In this document: positions 47,066 to 57,407 of the stretch, piece by piece
Numbering within the stretch: position 1 is the stretch's first letter
How the letters are laid out: each line of letters opens with the position of its first letter
Source: Rhizoclosmatium globosum
Lineage: Eukaryota; Chytridiomycota; Chytridiomycetes; Chytridiales; Chytriomycetaceae
Assembly: GCA_002104985.1 (NCBI GenBank)
Contig: MCGO01000087.1
Coordinates: forward strand, 62,001-126,000
DNA length: 64,000 bases
Direction: 5' to 3'
The notes under the pieces: generated by a model
Told to the model about the DNA's origin: nothing
What the model saw: only the letters and a program-made list of their open reading frames with translations
The model's database searches: none
Translations under genes and position numbers: made by a program

Positions 47066-47227
47066 CTTCGAGAGAAAAGTATTCAAAAACAGTGTCACGA
47101 CTCTTTTGTCGAATCGATATAATAAATTAGTGAAAATAAAAGGTATTGAGAGGTAGGGCGTAAGTATTAAGATGACTATGACGTTAACAAGAAAAAGGTG
47201 CTCACCGTTTCCCTCCCAGCGAACCAC

Positions 47228-47299
47228 GACTCCTTGGCGCAACGGTAGCGCGTTCGTCTCCAAAGCGAAAGGTTGCGCGTTCAAATCGCGTAGGGGTCA
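47228..47299 (+). tRNA. tRNA-Trp (CCA anticodon)
   Basis: A full cloverleaf can be drawn. The acceptor GACTCCT pairs with AGGGGTC, the D arm contains GGCGCAACGGTAGCGC, the anticodon loop is CTCCAAA with CCA, and the T arm is GCGCG-TTCAAAT-CGCGT. It has no intron. It carries both internal RNA polymerase III boxes. Confidence 0.93.
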
Positions 47300-47533
47300 C
47301 ACATCGTTTTGCTTCTGTCGGTCGAGAAAAGAAACTGGGGTGAATCCATTCAACGCCCCTTTTGGTCGTTGCTCACCAATCACAAAAGAACAGCCACGGC
47401 ATATATACCAATGAAAATGTCGCACATTCGCAGATCCTCTCGTTTCAAACGAGCATTCCTTTTCCGACTCAACGGCACAACACAACAAATAACAACACGC
47501 CTCCCACTTCTCCTCCATCTTCCTACAAAATGG

Positions 47534-47603
47534 GGCCCAACCGGGAATTGAACCCGGGACCACTTCTACCCTAAAGAAGTATCATACTACTAGACCATTG
47601 GGC
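47534..47603 (-). tRNA. tRNA-Pro (AGG anticodon)
   Basis: On the minus strand GCCCAAT pairs with GTTGGGC. The D arm is TGGTCTAGTAGTATGATA, typical of eukaryotic tRNA-Pro, the anticodon loop is TTAGGGT, and the T arm is CCCGG-GTTCAATT-CCCGG-like. The discriminator is C, as usual for eukaryotic tRNA-Pro. The genome also reads CCA directly after it, which is probably chance. No intron is seen. Confidence 0.93.
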
Positions 47604-48038
47604 TTGTATCATCGAAGGACTCATTAATAGAAGGACCGATAATGCAGAATATATTTCACGGTTGAGATTAAAACACCGCTTTTAATACTGAAACACTGAA
47701 CTTAAGGCGGCAAGTCCCAAGTTCACCTCCAGCTTATCTGGTGGCAGCGATCTCCAGACTATTATCACGACATTATCAAAATTAGCACCCCAAAGTGAAT
47801 GGAAAAGATTTCATTTGATTATTGATCGACGTGGCAGCTGAGTTGATAACAGATTGTGAGTTTCAATCACAGTATTACAGCCAAGGAAACCTGTCATCTT
47901 CTTTCTTAAGTGATGCTACTTTCATTGTGCAGTGCCTTCTCGGAACGAATACCTATATCAGATGTGGAGAAAAAGGTCCGAACGAGTCCGATTTTTCACG
48001 TTGGTCTTATTTTTAGAACCCTCGGTCGAATTGGTCGA
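47604..48038. other. Intergenic region, no gene seen
   Basis: This lies between tRNA-Pro and the ankyrin gene. The frame of the ankyrin protein stays open upstream to about 47910, but those codons lack family features. It should hold the ankyrin gene promoter. Confidence 0.4.
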
Positions 48039-48947
48039 ATGTCAAGTCGAATGTCCACGAAGCCAATCCTTCCACTTGAGCTCATTGAGTCCATCATCTG
48101 CCTCGCTGTAGTATCTGGCATTAGAGCCGGCGACAGAGGATCGTATTCCTTGTTCTCGGTTCTGACGAGCGTGAGTCGATCAGTGCGTAATGCCGTGTTT
48201 GAGTCAGGCGTTGTTCGAGCGCGGATTCTGATTGGTGCATTTGGGATTGGCGGTGCCCTCGAAGAAGTTGTTGGTGGCGACGGCGGCAAAACGTGGCGCT
48301 CGACGGCGGCGCTGGTCCCGGCGCTGCTGCGACTCGGCGCTGATCCATCCGCCGCGGAGGCTTCGGCGCTGCGACTCGCGTGTCGCAAGAACGATGAGGA
48401 CCTTGTCATTCAAGTGCTCCGGTTTGTTCCGGCGGCAGAGGCAAAGTTGCTGGTCGCTGTCAGAGATAATGAGTGTCTGCGTGAGGCTTGCAGATCTGGA
48501 AACAAGGCAATTGCTCGTGCTCTCTTGGCTGCTGGTGCGGATATTCATGCGCGTGCTGATGAAGCTCTGAGATATGCGGCATGCTTTGGAAACTCGGATA
48601 TGGCACAGTTTCTGATTGACAATGGTGCTGATGTCACAGCCTTGAACAACACTTCCCTGTTTGAATCCATCGACAAGACTCATGAACATATTGTGAGAAT
48701 CCTGTTGGCTTCTGGTTCGGATCCAAACGTTACTCGTTATGGTATTCTAGGTGGCCAATCTGTTCTTCAAGCCGCCGTTGCTAAAAAGAGCCTCGAAAAC
48801 ATCCAGAAGCTTTTAGCGTATGGCGCCAATCCTTTGTATAATAATGGCGCTGCGAAAAGAGATGCTCTTCGTCTTGGTGCTTTGGATATTGTCAAGCTGC
48901 TTGAAAAAGCTGAATCAACAACAACCCCGTCTCCGATCCTTAATTGA
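48039..48947 (+). CDS. Ankyrin-repeat protein with F-box-like N-terminus
   Basis: A single exon of about 302 residues from ATG 48039 (MSSRMSTKPILPLELIESII; ATG 48051 is an alternative). The first 50 residues look like an F-box (LPLELIESIICLAVVSG, then LTSVSRSVRNAVF). Then come about seven ankyrin repeats: ALLRLGADPSAAEASALRLA, CLREACRSGNKAIARALLAA, GADIHARADEALRYAACFGN, MAQFLIDNGADVTALN, IVRILLASGSDPNVTRYG, IQKLLAYGANPLYNN. It has no membrane segment. Such proteins often select substrates for SCF ligases; the partner is unknown. Confidence 0.8.
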   Translation: MSSRMSTKPILPLELIESIICLAVVSGIRAGDRGSYSLFSVLTSVSRSVRNAVFESGVVRARILIGAFGIGGALEEVVGGDGGKTWRSTAALVPALLRLGADPSAAEASALRLACRKNDEDLVIQVLRFVPAAEAKLLVAVRDNECLREACRSGNKAIARALLAAGADIHARADEALRYAACFGNSDMAQFLIDNGADVTALNNTSLFESIDKTHEHIVRILLASGSDPNVTRYGILGGQSVLQAAVAKKSLENIQKLLAYGANPLYNNGAAKRDALRLGALDIVKLLEKAESTTTPSPILN

Positions 48948-49330
48948 TAATACCTATGAATTTTATTTCATTTTTTAGTGACGATCTCTCTTCTTTTGGA
49001 CTGTTGCTCCAAGTCACATGGTGACAATTTTAATTGAAAATACTGAGTTTGTTTGTGAACAAAACTGGTGCTTCTTGCAATACGCTAGATATTAGTTTCA
49101 ATAGAAAAGATCATGTTAAAATTGAAGTGAGAGAACCGTTGCCAGTTTGACCTTTGATTTTAATAAACTGATCTGAGCCCCGTTCTTTGATTGCTTTGCA
49201 TTATTGGCTCAAACGAATACAATCACGGCTGGCATCTACAAACAATGATACTTAAACAAACTCTTTATTACTGTTTCGAACATAGTGACATTAATTGATA
49301 CATTTCTAACTTCTAAAAGTAGCCAGATAC
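48948..49330. other. Intergenic region between convergent genes
   Basis: This is the 3' flank of the ankyrin gene and, on the other strand, of the chitinase. It is A/T-rich, with poly(A)-like signals for both directions. No RNA gene or repeat was seen. Confidence 0.5.
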
Positions 49331-51738
49331 TTAACAAGACGCGGATGTTGGGGTACATTGCCATTGCAAGACGTTGGCACCGTTAGCAACAACATAGTTA
49401 CAAATACACGCGTTGCTGCATCCCCAGGCACCGAAAGTTGTACACGAAGCTCCGTTGGAGATCTTTCCTCCAGCAGCGGCGGTAGTGGTAATTGGAGCAA
49501 CAGCAGTGGTAGTCTTTGGAGCAGCGGCAGTGGTTGTTTGTTGGACGGCAGCAGTTGTGGTCTTTGGTGCAGCGGCAGTGGTTGTTTGTTGGACGGCAGC
49601 AGTTGTGGTCTTTGGTACAGCAGTTGTAACGACTGGACCGGTTCCGCCACAAGCACCAAGGTTAGTCCATTGAGAGTATGGAGCAGAGTTAGCAGCTGGG
49701 TCGTTGTTGAGAGCGTACCAGTTCGCGACGTAGTTAAAACCTCCTTCACTGGCCTGGTCACCCTTCAAGTAAGTCTTTGTCGCGTCGTAAGGAGCAACAC
49801 ATGGAGTTTGACCGCTAGATGCAGAAGTGGTAGTAGTCTGAACAATGACAGCAGTGGTGGTCTTAACAGCAGCAGTGGTGGTCTGAATAACAGCAGCAGT
49901 AGTAGTCTGAATAACAGCGGCGGTAGTAGTCTGGATAACAGCGGCGGTAGTGGTTTGAACAATTGGTGCAGTGGTAGTCTGAACAACGGCAGCGGTGGTA
50001 GTCGTTTTTTGAGCAGCAGCGGTTGTAGTAGTGGTCTTTTGGACAGCAGCAGTAGTGGAAGATCCGCTTGGAGGAGGTCCAGGAGGAGTTCCAGGTCCAG
50101 TCAAAGCATTCAATAAAGTATTCTGCGTATCGTCTCCATCAATTGGCCAAACCATGAATCCACCAAGTCCCTTTTGAGCTCCATATCCAACCTTCACTGA
50201 AATTGCTTGAGCAGTGTCGTAAGTCCAGAAGACCTTGGACGTAGGAGAGTATCCATAACTTGCTTGGGCAGTTGCGTCCCAGAAGGTTTGAACGCTGGCA
50301 TCAGCAGCAATGTTCACGTAGTTAGTCTTGAGGGTCGATGGTGGGGCTGAACCCGTCTGGAAGAGACCATGAGAACCACCATCTTCAACTGAACTCCACG
50401 CGTGGCCGTAGAATGGAACTCCAACAACGACTTGGTTAGCTGGGCATCCATTGTTAATGTAGTAGTTGACGGCAAAGTCGATAGAAGTTTGGGCGACTCC
50501 GTTGTTGTTTTGGTACTGAGGTGGGGTATCGTCGTACAGAGCAGCCTGGTGGTTGGTGTTGGACTCCCACTCGCCGTGCACATCGTATGCCATCAAGTCT
50601 TTTTTGTACGTTGTTAGCTACAGTCTTTGAATATCAAGAATACTTACTAATGAAGTCCAAGTTATCACAAACAGACTTGATGTCCAATTTATCCATCTTA
50701 TCAGCACCAATTCCGGCAGCCATGGAAATCAAATAGTTGGAGCCTGATGGAGTCTTTCCAGCAGCGTTGAACGCGGCACGGACTTTCGAAACCATGGCTG
50801 TGAACTTGGCTTTATCGTTGCTACGGGCTGGGTAAGCACAGGTAGTCTTGAGACAGTCTCTAGTGTCTTCCGCAGTTCCAGCGCCAGCACCTCCGGGGTT
50901 TCCAGGGATAGCTTGACCACCGTGTTCCCATCCAGGGTACTATTATCGGTTAGACTGAACCTATGAATCCGATAACAACATACCTCCCAATCAAAGTCAA
51001 CTCCATCGAATCCAAAGAACTTGACAAACTCAACAATAGAGGTAACAAACTTGTCAATGTAATTTGGCTCGGTCGCAGCAGAGAACAAGTTGGAATCGTA
51101 CCAACCACCAACAGAAATCAAAAACTTGAGGTTGGGGTTGTTCTTCTTGATCTTTTGCAGAACGTACGCGTAGTTACCACAAACAGCTGGGTTTCCAGTC
51201 GCTGGGTCGCTGTACCCGTTGTTGTTGAAGTCGAGGACAGCTTCACACTGTGGGACTCGAGCGGCACCAGGTGCACCAGATGGGTTTACGCAAGCGGTGT
51301 CAGGACAGGCACCTGGAGCACCAATGTAGGGAACCATTGCGATTTTTCCGGTTGCACAAGTCTTCGCCGCTGGAACAGGGATACACTCGGTTGGGCAAGA
51401 AGTTCCAACACAGGCTTGGTAGTCGGCATAAGCGTCAGTGAAACCAATGTAGTATTGATCAGACTTAGTGTGGTAGGCGACAGTTGCGAAGGCATAGTTG
51501 ATGTGTGTGTACTTGCTTCCAACTTGTGGAGTGATCTGGAATGGCTGGTTTCCATTGTCATAGAAGTACCAGGACTCTGTTTATCGTATTAGATGTGAGT
51601 TAGACAGCGAAGGAAAGATGTTTCGATTGGTGGCTAACCGTGGTATCCAATGATCCTGTTTGTGTTGGCACGGGGAGTTGGAGCAGCCTTGACCGCGGCA
51701 AGGCCGGCAAGCACAGTGGCAATGGTTGAGATTTGCAT
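49331..51738 (-). CDS. Secreted GH18 chitinase with chitin-binding module and Thr-rich stalks
   Basis: The enzyme hydrolyses chitin outside the cell. The start is ATG 51738 with a signal peptide (MQISTIATVLAGLAAVKAA). The GH18 barrel begins IIGYHG and has KFLISVGGW and the catalytic signature FDGVDFDWE; the proton-donor Glu codon is 50984-50986, directly before an intron (50940-50983). Later come LMAYDVHGEW, VVGVPFYGHAW and KGLGGFMVWPIDGDD. After the barrel come a Thr-rich repeat stalk, a CBM5/12-like module (YDATKTYLKGDQASEGGFN, then WTNLGACGG), a second stalk and a C-terminal six-Cys segment (ASCTTFGAWGCSNACICNY, ending SASC). There are about five exons. Roles could be wall remodelling, zoospore release or degradation of chitin substrates. 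Confidence 0.93.
49475..49635 (-). repeat. Thr-rich stalk repeat 2 of the chitinase
   Basis: A tandem repeat encodes units such as TTTAAVQQ and TTTAAAPK between the CBM5/12-like module and the C-terminal Cys segment. Such stalks are usually O-glycosylated. The DNA units of about 24-48 bp are nearly identical, so the copy number probably varies. Confidence 0.8.
49805..50065 (-). repeat. Thr-rich stalk repeat 1 of the chitinase
   Basis: A tandem repeat encodes units such as IQTTTAAV and AQKTTTT between the GH18 domain and the CBM5/12-like module. Unit length is about 24 bp, with several perfect copies around 49880-49950. Confidence 0.85.
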
Positions 51739-52190
51739 AGATATTATTTGCTATCTGGGTTGTCCCCCAGATGTCTCCCGTTTTAATATCCACGTCCACG
51801 AAAGCCATCTTAAAATTTTGCCAGCAACGTGACCAGTCACACGTCGGCAAGCCTGTCAACATGTGATTAGTGCCTCCCTTGGTCTTTCCCAAATTTAATT
51901 ATTGAAGTATTGTTTTGACCTGTTGTCTAGCGATACTCTGTTCTACATACTTGCAACAATTATATAAGGAGTCTTGAACCGTATCATCGTAATTGTCAGT
52001 GCACCGAAAGAGCAGAAGTGAATGAAACATTCGATAAGATCATATGCTCTCGCTCTTGACCTCTGTCAGACGAACTTTTGAAACAAGACAGGTTACTCTC
52101 AAGCCCTAAGATTTTAACTCAATAATTCGAAACGTCATTCATAATTAAGCTTATTTGTGTGATGTGAGTGGGCAACGAAAAGTGTTGCTA
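51739..52190. promoter_or_regulatory. Shared intergenic region of divergent chitinase and HDHD2-like genes
   Basis: These 452 bp separate the two divergent start codons. Near the chitinase start the sequence is TATTATTTGCTATC and then C-rich. An A/T-rich segment with TATATAAGG (about 51961) is a reasonable TATA-like element. No specific operator can be named. Confidence 0.4.
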
Positions 52191-53051
52191 ATGAAGGCCA
52201 TCCGAGGAGTGTGTATTGACCTGTCAGGAACACTGCACATTGAGGACACACTGACTCCTGGCGCACTTGAGGCACTTACCCAACTTCGAAGCCACGAATC
52301 GCAGCTTCAGGTGCAGTGATGGCTCTGAAGCCCCTCGTATCTAAACAACACTTTGTGCAACCAGATCCGATTTGTCAGCAACACCTCAAAAGACTCGTCG
52401 GCCTCGCTCGTGGCCCGACTCCGCCGCCTTGGATTCACGGACGCGCTTGTTCCCGCGGCGGCCGTGTTCACGTCGCTGTCAGCCGCGGCGAAGAAGGCTG
52501 CGATCGAGAAACGGACGCCGCTGCTTCTCGTTGCGAACGAGGCAAAGGCCGACTTTGAAACTCCGACAAAAGGCGCTGTGTTTGATGCTGTCGTGGTTGG
52601 ACTGGCCCCGCACGCGTTTGAGTACGAATCCCTGTCGCTCGCTATGAATGTGCTGCTTGAGGCGAAGGCGGGGAACAAGAATTCGATGCTCATTGCGACT
52701 CATAAGGGGCGATACTTTCAGCGGAAGGACGGACTTGCGATGGGTCCTGGACCATTTGTCGCGGCATTGGAGTATGCTACTGGAATTGAGGCTCAGGTTG
52801 TTGGAAAGCCTGAACCTGCCTTCTTCAAATTGGCATTAGATGATATGGGGCTTCAGCCAGATGAATGTGTGCATATTGGGGATGACGTGCGAGATGACGT
52901 AGGAGGTGCGATGGCTGTTGGAATGAGGGGAATCCTTGTTCGCACGGGCAAATATCGTCCTGGCGATGAAACTACACATGGAATCACGCCATCTTCCACA
53001 GTCCAAGATTTTAGTGCTGCTGTGGATTTGATTTTGAGGGGTTTGGTGTAA
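52191..53051 (+). CDS. HDHD2: HAD-superfamily phosphatase, HDHD2-like
   Basis: Exons 52191-52310 and 52365-53051 (54-nt intron) encode 268 residues, the normal length. Match to human HDHD2 is strong along the whole protein: GVCIDLSGTLHIEDTLTPGA (motif I, with the usual second Asp replaced by Ser as in HDHD2), RFVSNTSKDS (motif II), YFQRKDGLAMGPGPF, EYATGIEAQVVGKPEPAFF (motif III Lys) and HIGDDVRDDVGGA (motif IV). The physiological substrate of HDHD2 is not firmly known. The next gene starts 30 bp downstream on the same strand. Confidence 0.93.
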
Positions 53052-53081
53052 AATGAAGTGACAATTCCAACTTTGACAATC

Positions 53082-54077
53082 ATGCCTGTCGAGAAGGCTC
53101 TTCCTCCACCCATCAAAGCCCAACTATCTGATGGTTACGTCTTCTTATCCATTTTCTCTCTCCTGCTCCTAGCCATATTCCTCTACTTTGCCCTCTACGC
53201 CGAGATCTTTGCTCGCAAGAAGCCACTCTCCAAGCAAAACCTCTTCACTCCTTTCAACATCAGCCTCTTTTTCATCAATTTCTCTCTTTCTATCTATACC
53301 ATATGCAATGCCATCAAACTTCGCTCTGAATCCAAACAGCAAATAGACACACTCGAATTTCTCAAACAGCAAATATACACACTCGAATTTCTCATTGATC
53401 TATGCCAAGCCACGTTCGACATCTGTTACCTCTGGTTCAGCTTCAAACGCAGCGCGAACCAACTAAGAGTCTTATATCCCTCCCTCTTCCCCGTCATCCA
53501 AACCGCGTTCCTAATTTCCCCAGCGCCTCTCCTCCTCCCAGCCCTCCTCGCTCTCATAAAAATTATTTCCCCATCTATATTCCTGAATCTGTCTGAATTC
53601 TTTTGGTATCAATGCTCCGAGATCCTTTGCACAGTCATCATCCTTGCGTTTGACGGCCTCCTCATCACCACATTTATCCAATACCTCCAACGAACGCGTG
53701 TCAGTGAAGAATCCGTTGACTTGAAGTTCTTGATCATTGCGCGCTTCGGTGTTGTGGCGTGTTCAATCTGTGGAGTTATGATTCTGCTTTGGGTGGGGAA
53801 TATTTGGGCATATTTTGCCATGCCTGCTGGAGAAACGTACGCCACTGTGAATGCGGCAGTCACAATCGTGTATAGTGTGTGTATGTGTTTGATTGCGACG
53901 GTGTTGGTTGGGATGAAGGTTGCGCTTCATTGGCAGCGTTGTGAAGAAGTGAGAATGGAGGAAAAGAGGTTGAGTGGCTGGAATTTGAAGCAAGAAGTAA
54001 TGAGAGAATCGGATGCCACATTGAGGATTTCAGGTGGGACATTAGGGGCTTCGCAAACATTTGGCATCGATAAATGA
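53082..54077 (+). CDS. Seven-helix membrane protein of unknown family, copy 1
   Basis: A single exon of 331 residues from ATG 53082. Seven hydrophobic segments are visible: residues about 20-42, 60-83, 107-127, 145-165, 174-200, 215-240 and 255-280, with a polar C-terminal tail (EEKRLSGWNLKQEV). The N-terminus is short and outside if it is a receptor-type 7TM. Shared landmarks with the next gene are LFTPFNISL, DLCQATFDICYLWFSF, EFFWYQCSEILCT, FLIIARFGVV and VGMKVALH. It fits no GPCR class I can name. A 30-bp direct repeat in the first loop duplicates ten codons. Confidence 0.75.
   Translation: MPVEKALPPPIKAQLSDGYVFLSIFSLLLLAIFLYFALYAEIFARKKPLSKQNLFTPFNISLFFINFSLSIYTICNAIKLRSESKQQIDTLEFLKQQIYTLEFLIDLCQATFDICYLWFSFKRSANQLRVLYPSLFPVIQTAFLISPAPLLLPALLALIKIISPSIFLNLSEFFWYQCSEILCTVIILAFDGLLITTFIQYLQRTRVSEESVDLKFLIIARFGVVACSICGVMILLWVGNIWAYFAMPAGETYATVNAAVTIVYSVCMCLIATVLVGMKVALHWQRCEEVRMEEKRLSGWNLKQEVMRESDATLRISGGTLGASQTFGIDK
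53334..53393 (+). repeat. 30-bp tandem duplication inside the seven-helix gene
   Basis: Two copies (53334-53363 and 53364-53393) differ at one base and encode KQQIDTLEFL and KQQIYTLEFL. The paralogue at 54191 has no such duplication, so it is recent and keeps the frame. Confidence 0.93.
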
Positions 54078-54190
54078 GCTGGTTTAGGATGTTTTATGAG
54101 CCGCGTTATTACATTTTCTTTTCCTTTCCTTGAGTAAATCTTGGTTTGGTGTTTTCTTAAACGTAAGAGTTCCATTGTTTGCATACAATC

Positions 54191-55147
54191 ATGGTGTCTG
54201 CTTCCGACAGTATTGAGCTCAAAGTATCCCATGTCTACTTGATTCTCGGATTATTTGCTATCGCAATGCTCCTCACGTTTCTTTACTTTGTCCTATACGT
54301 TGAGACATATTCACATAAGAAACTGTTCTCACGCGAAAACTTGATGACACCGTTCAATATATCATTGCTCGTAGGAATACTATCGTTGATTGGTTATGAT
54401 TTCGGTCAATATGCCTTGAACAAGTTCAGTGGCGGGGCGTTGTCGCAACAGCAACAAGCTTTAATCGAAACCGTTATGGACCTTTGTCAAGCCTTATGGG
54501 GAATATGTTATCTCTCGTTTTCATTTGTTCGATCGTCAACTCAACTGCAGTTTTCATTTCCGAGAACGTTTTCTTCAATCAAAATGGCGTGGATGTTGTC
54601 ACCTGTTATTCTGTTGATTCCGGCGTTTTTGGCTCTCATAAAGCTCATACGCCTTGATGCTTTCGTGGCGTCAGGTCATAGCGAGTTCTTTTGGTATCAA
54701 ATTAGTCAGATTTTATGTACGATTCTGTTGGCCGCTTTTGATATCATATTCCTTCGCTGCTTCATCCTTTATTTACGGCAAACGCAAGTAGACGACTCAA
54801 CTCCAATTGATATGCGCTTTTTGATAATTTCTCGTTATGGCGTAGTGTCTTCAGGATTGTGTGTGGTAATGATTCCGCTTTGGGTTTCAAACTTCACAAC
54901 CTACTTTACCATGTCTCCTGGAGATGAAGACTTTTGGCCAAATTATGTAATCGTAACAACTTCTTACAGTTGTCTTATGAACTTTGTCTTTATGATACTC
55001 TTCGCCATGAAGATATCTTTGCGAATACTGTATGACAAGACCGGAGGTACTGATTGTAGGCCGTCGACTTTACCGCGAGTAAAGCTGCCCACAAAAGAGT
55101 CTACCGTGCGAGTGTCAGATTCGAAAGATACGATCGGCAATAATTGA
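54191..55147 (+). CDS. Seven-helix membrane protein of unknown family, copy 2
   Basis: A single exon of 318 residues from ATG 54191, about 113 bp after copy 1. Seven hydrophobic segments occupy the same places, with LMTPFNISLLVG, DLCQALWGICYLSFSF, EFFWYQISQILCT, FLIISRYGVVSSG and FAMKISLRI in common with copy 1. Overall similarity is moderate, so the duplication is old. The tail is short, with Ser and Thr. As a pair of tandem, intronless 7TM genes they could be zoospore sensory receptors, but nothing in the sequence proves coupling to G proteins. Confidence 0.75.
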   Translation: MVSASDSIELKVSHVYLILGLFAIAMLLTFLYFVLYVETYSHKKLFSRENLMTPFNISLLVGILSLIGYDFGQYALNKFSGGALSQQQQALIETVMDLCQALWGICYLSFSFVRSSTQLQFSFPRTFSSIKMAWMLSPVILLIPAFLALIKLIRLDAFVASGHSEFFWYQISQILCTILLAAFDIIFLRCFILYLRQTQVDDSTPIDMRFLIISRYGVVSSGLCVVMIPLWVSNFTTYFTMSPGDEDFWPNYVIVTTSYSCLMNFVFMILFAMKISLRILYDKTGGTDCRPSTLPRVKLPTKESTVRVSDSKDTIGNN

Positions 55148-55225
55148 CCGTCAGTTTTGAATTTTAGAAATAAAGTATGACGATAGTAAACTCATTCGAG
55201 TTGCGACTGGTATTTACTATAGTCG

Positions 55226-57148
55226 TCAAGAGTGAAGTTTCCAAAACAGCCTCCACGACTCCTCAGTCCGTCCCCTCCATCGAACACCTCTACCAACCGA
55301 CAATCCAAGCAGTCCCAAAAACCCATAAGGATCTTCAACCACTGATTCGCGTTTCTCCCAACTCCCTCCTAACGACATTACTGTCATACCCAACTCAAGC
55401 TCTTCCACCTCCTCATCATCCATATCGTCCTTCAGCTCTTTTACCATCGCTCGCATGCACTGAACTTGCGGTAGATATACGGTATCAGCTTCTCCCGCGC
55501 GGTTCAACTCTGCAGCAACAATCTCAACAAACCGCTCAATGATGTATAGAGCTCGTTGTTTATCCACCAATAGCACTGCTGGAATCAACTCTCGCCATTC
55601 ATCGCGCATTCGACATGCAACGAACCAAAATACGATCGCTGCCTCGAACACTGCGAAGGAAAAGTAACCGATTGGGAATACCTTTGTCTCTTTCATATAC
55701 TCTGAGATTTTGGTAATGCGATGGGCTGATTCAAGGCACCGATGGATGGCGTTGAGGATAATTGATAAAGTCTGACGACATATTAAGGTAGGGCTATATC
55801 CTTTCAGCATGGTGACAAATAATTGAGGGCGGTATAAAATTGATATGCTGGCTAGATAGTATCCCGTGCAATCATAACAGTCTCCTGGATGTTCCCATGC
55901 AAGTTGGACGCGGAACCGGGCAATATCTTCACAAGTCAGCATTTCTGCGTGTTCTGAAAGCAAAACTACATCGGTTGAAAATGTGGTATATAGATCGATT
56001 CCTTTTGAATTCAAAGCGAGTGAAGCCTCAGATGCAATCAAGTCTTGAACTTTGGTTGGAGGTACAGAATAAGCTTGTTTCACGACTCCAATAAAATAGC
56101 ATATTTTCGATATCCATTTCGTGTAATCTGATTTCTTGAAGTATATTATTGAGGCGGGATCTTGTCCTGGGCCTTTGATTCTGTCACTGTTCAGTTTCAT
56201 ATCAACGCTGTTTGGAGCAATCGCTTTTTCGGTTGCGTAGTATTTAAAGCATCCCCAAAACGCTCTTCTGCGTTCCTCCTTTTGTCTTGAAGTCAGGTGC
56301 GACAGCCATGGTGAGTCGTCAGGGTCAATGTCGAGTTTCAGTTCTCGAATCATGCTAAGTGCAGCTGCCAAGAATCTTCGACCTACTGCTGGTTGGCCTT
56401 TCGCTGTCTCAGCTGTTAGTTCGAGTAAGGCAAGAAAACGAATCAAAACTTACAAATTGAGAAGATGTGAAGATAATAGTATGCAAGAATCAGCTCTAAT
56501 GATGCCCCGGTTCCATATCGATTCAACGCCTTTATCGCCCTCTTATAATATGAATATTGAATCTGTTCGGGATATGGATTCCGACACATTCCTGTCCCAA
56601 CCAGGCACATCACAAGCCTGACAAATGTTATGACGTCAGCAATAGGACACTCATCCAGCTGAAAATGTGGAAAGCACTCACCGCAATGCTGGAGATAAGC
56701 TCGTAAACTCTCGCACTACTCGCTCAAAGTCAACCACAAACCCCGTTCGATCAAGAAGATAGTTTTCGTAGCATATCAGCCAGTCGTTGTATGTAGGTAT
56801 CAAGTCTATGTCTTCAATTGTTCCTTGTGGTTCTTCTTTATCGACTAGGGGCGTATCCATTTCGTTGATGATGTGATCCAAGATCTCTGAGGCAAGGTAG
56901 TTGCGCTGCCAAGGTTGCTGTATCTGATGATTCCAATCTGCATGCATAGTTTCCATCGGAATTACTGAAGGTGGGACAAGCGGGGCTGAGATTGAGTCTG
57001 GAGCTGCAGTCTGAGGTTTTGCAGCTGATTCAAAGACACAGTCAGCTTCGATGCCTTGATGCACACATCGCTCGCAAGCTATTTCGCCTGGAAAGCACTT
57101 TCGCTTGGCTGTCCTGCAGGGCTTGCAGGCGTAGGACGGTTTGACCAT
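55226..57148 (-). CDS. Zn2Cys6 transcription factor with fungal-specific domain
   Basis: The start is ATG 57148. Residues 8-37 hold the six-Cys binuclear zinc cluster (ACKPCRTAKRKC, then ACERCVHQGIEADC), the fungal DNA-binding module. Exon 1 ends near 56680. A middle exon (about 56625-56455) gives LVMCLVGTGMCRNPYPEQ and ILAYYYLHIFSI, and the last exon runs from about 56446 to 55226 (RRFLAAALSMIRELKLDIDP, RRAFWGCFKYYATEKA), the fungal-specific transcription factor domain. Two introns are about 55-60 nt. The coil-like acidic end (DDMDDEEVEELEL) precedes EDPYGFLGLLG. Target genes are unknown. Confidence 0.88.
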
Positions 57149-57407
57149 TGTTGTTTCAAGTATGGGTATTTTTAGAGGTCAGGGGAAAAGCCAAAATCGT
57201 TCATTACATAATGTCAGAAAATTCAATGAGTCGGAGATGAGAATTCGAAATTCAGTGGATCTTTGTAGTCAACATAATCTAAACGTTGGAAGGGGATCAT
57301 AATTGATAACAGTTAACTATCATAATGTGAAAAGCCTCCACAATCAAATTCCACTTAATCACATTTCTGGAACTGCAACTTCAACTCTTTATTCTAGAAG
57401 GCATTCT

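Noticed and set aside
49358..50116. Long plus-strand open frame rich in Ser and Gly opposite the chitinase
   Set aside because: It is the mirror of the Thr-rich stalk repeats and has no independent support.
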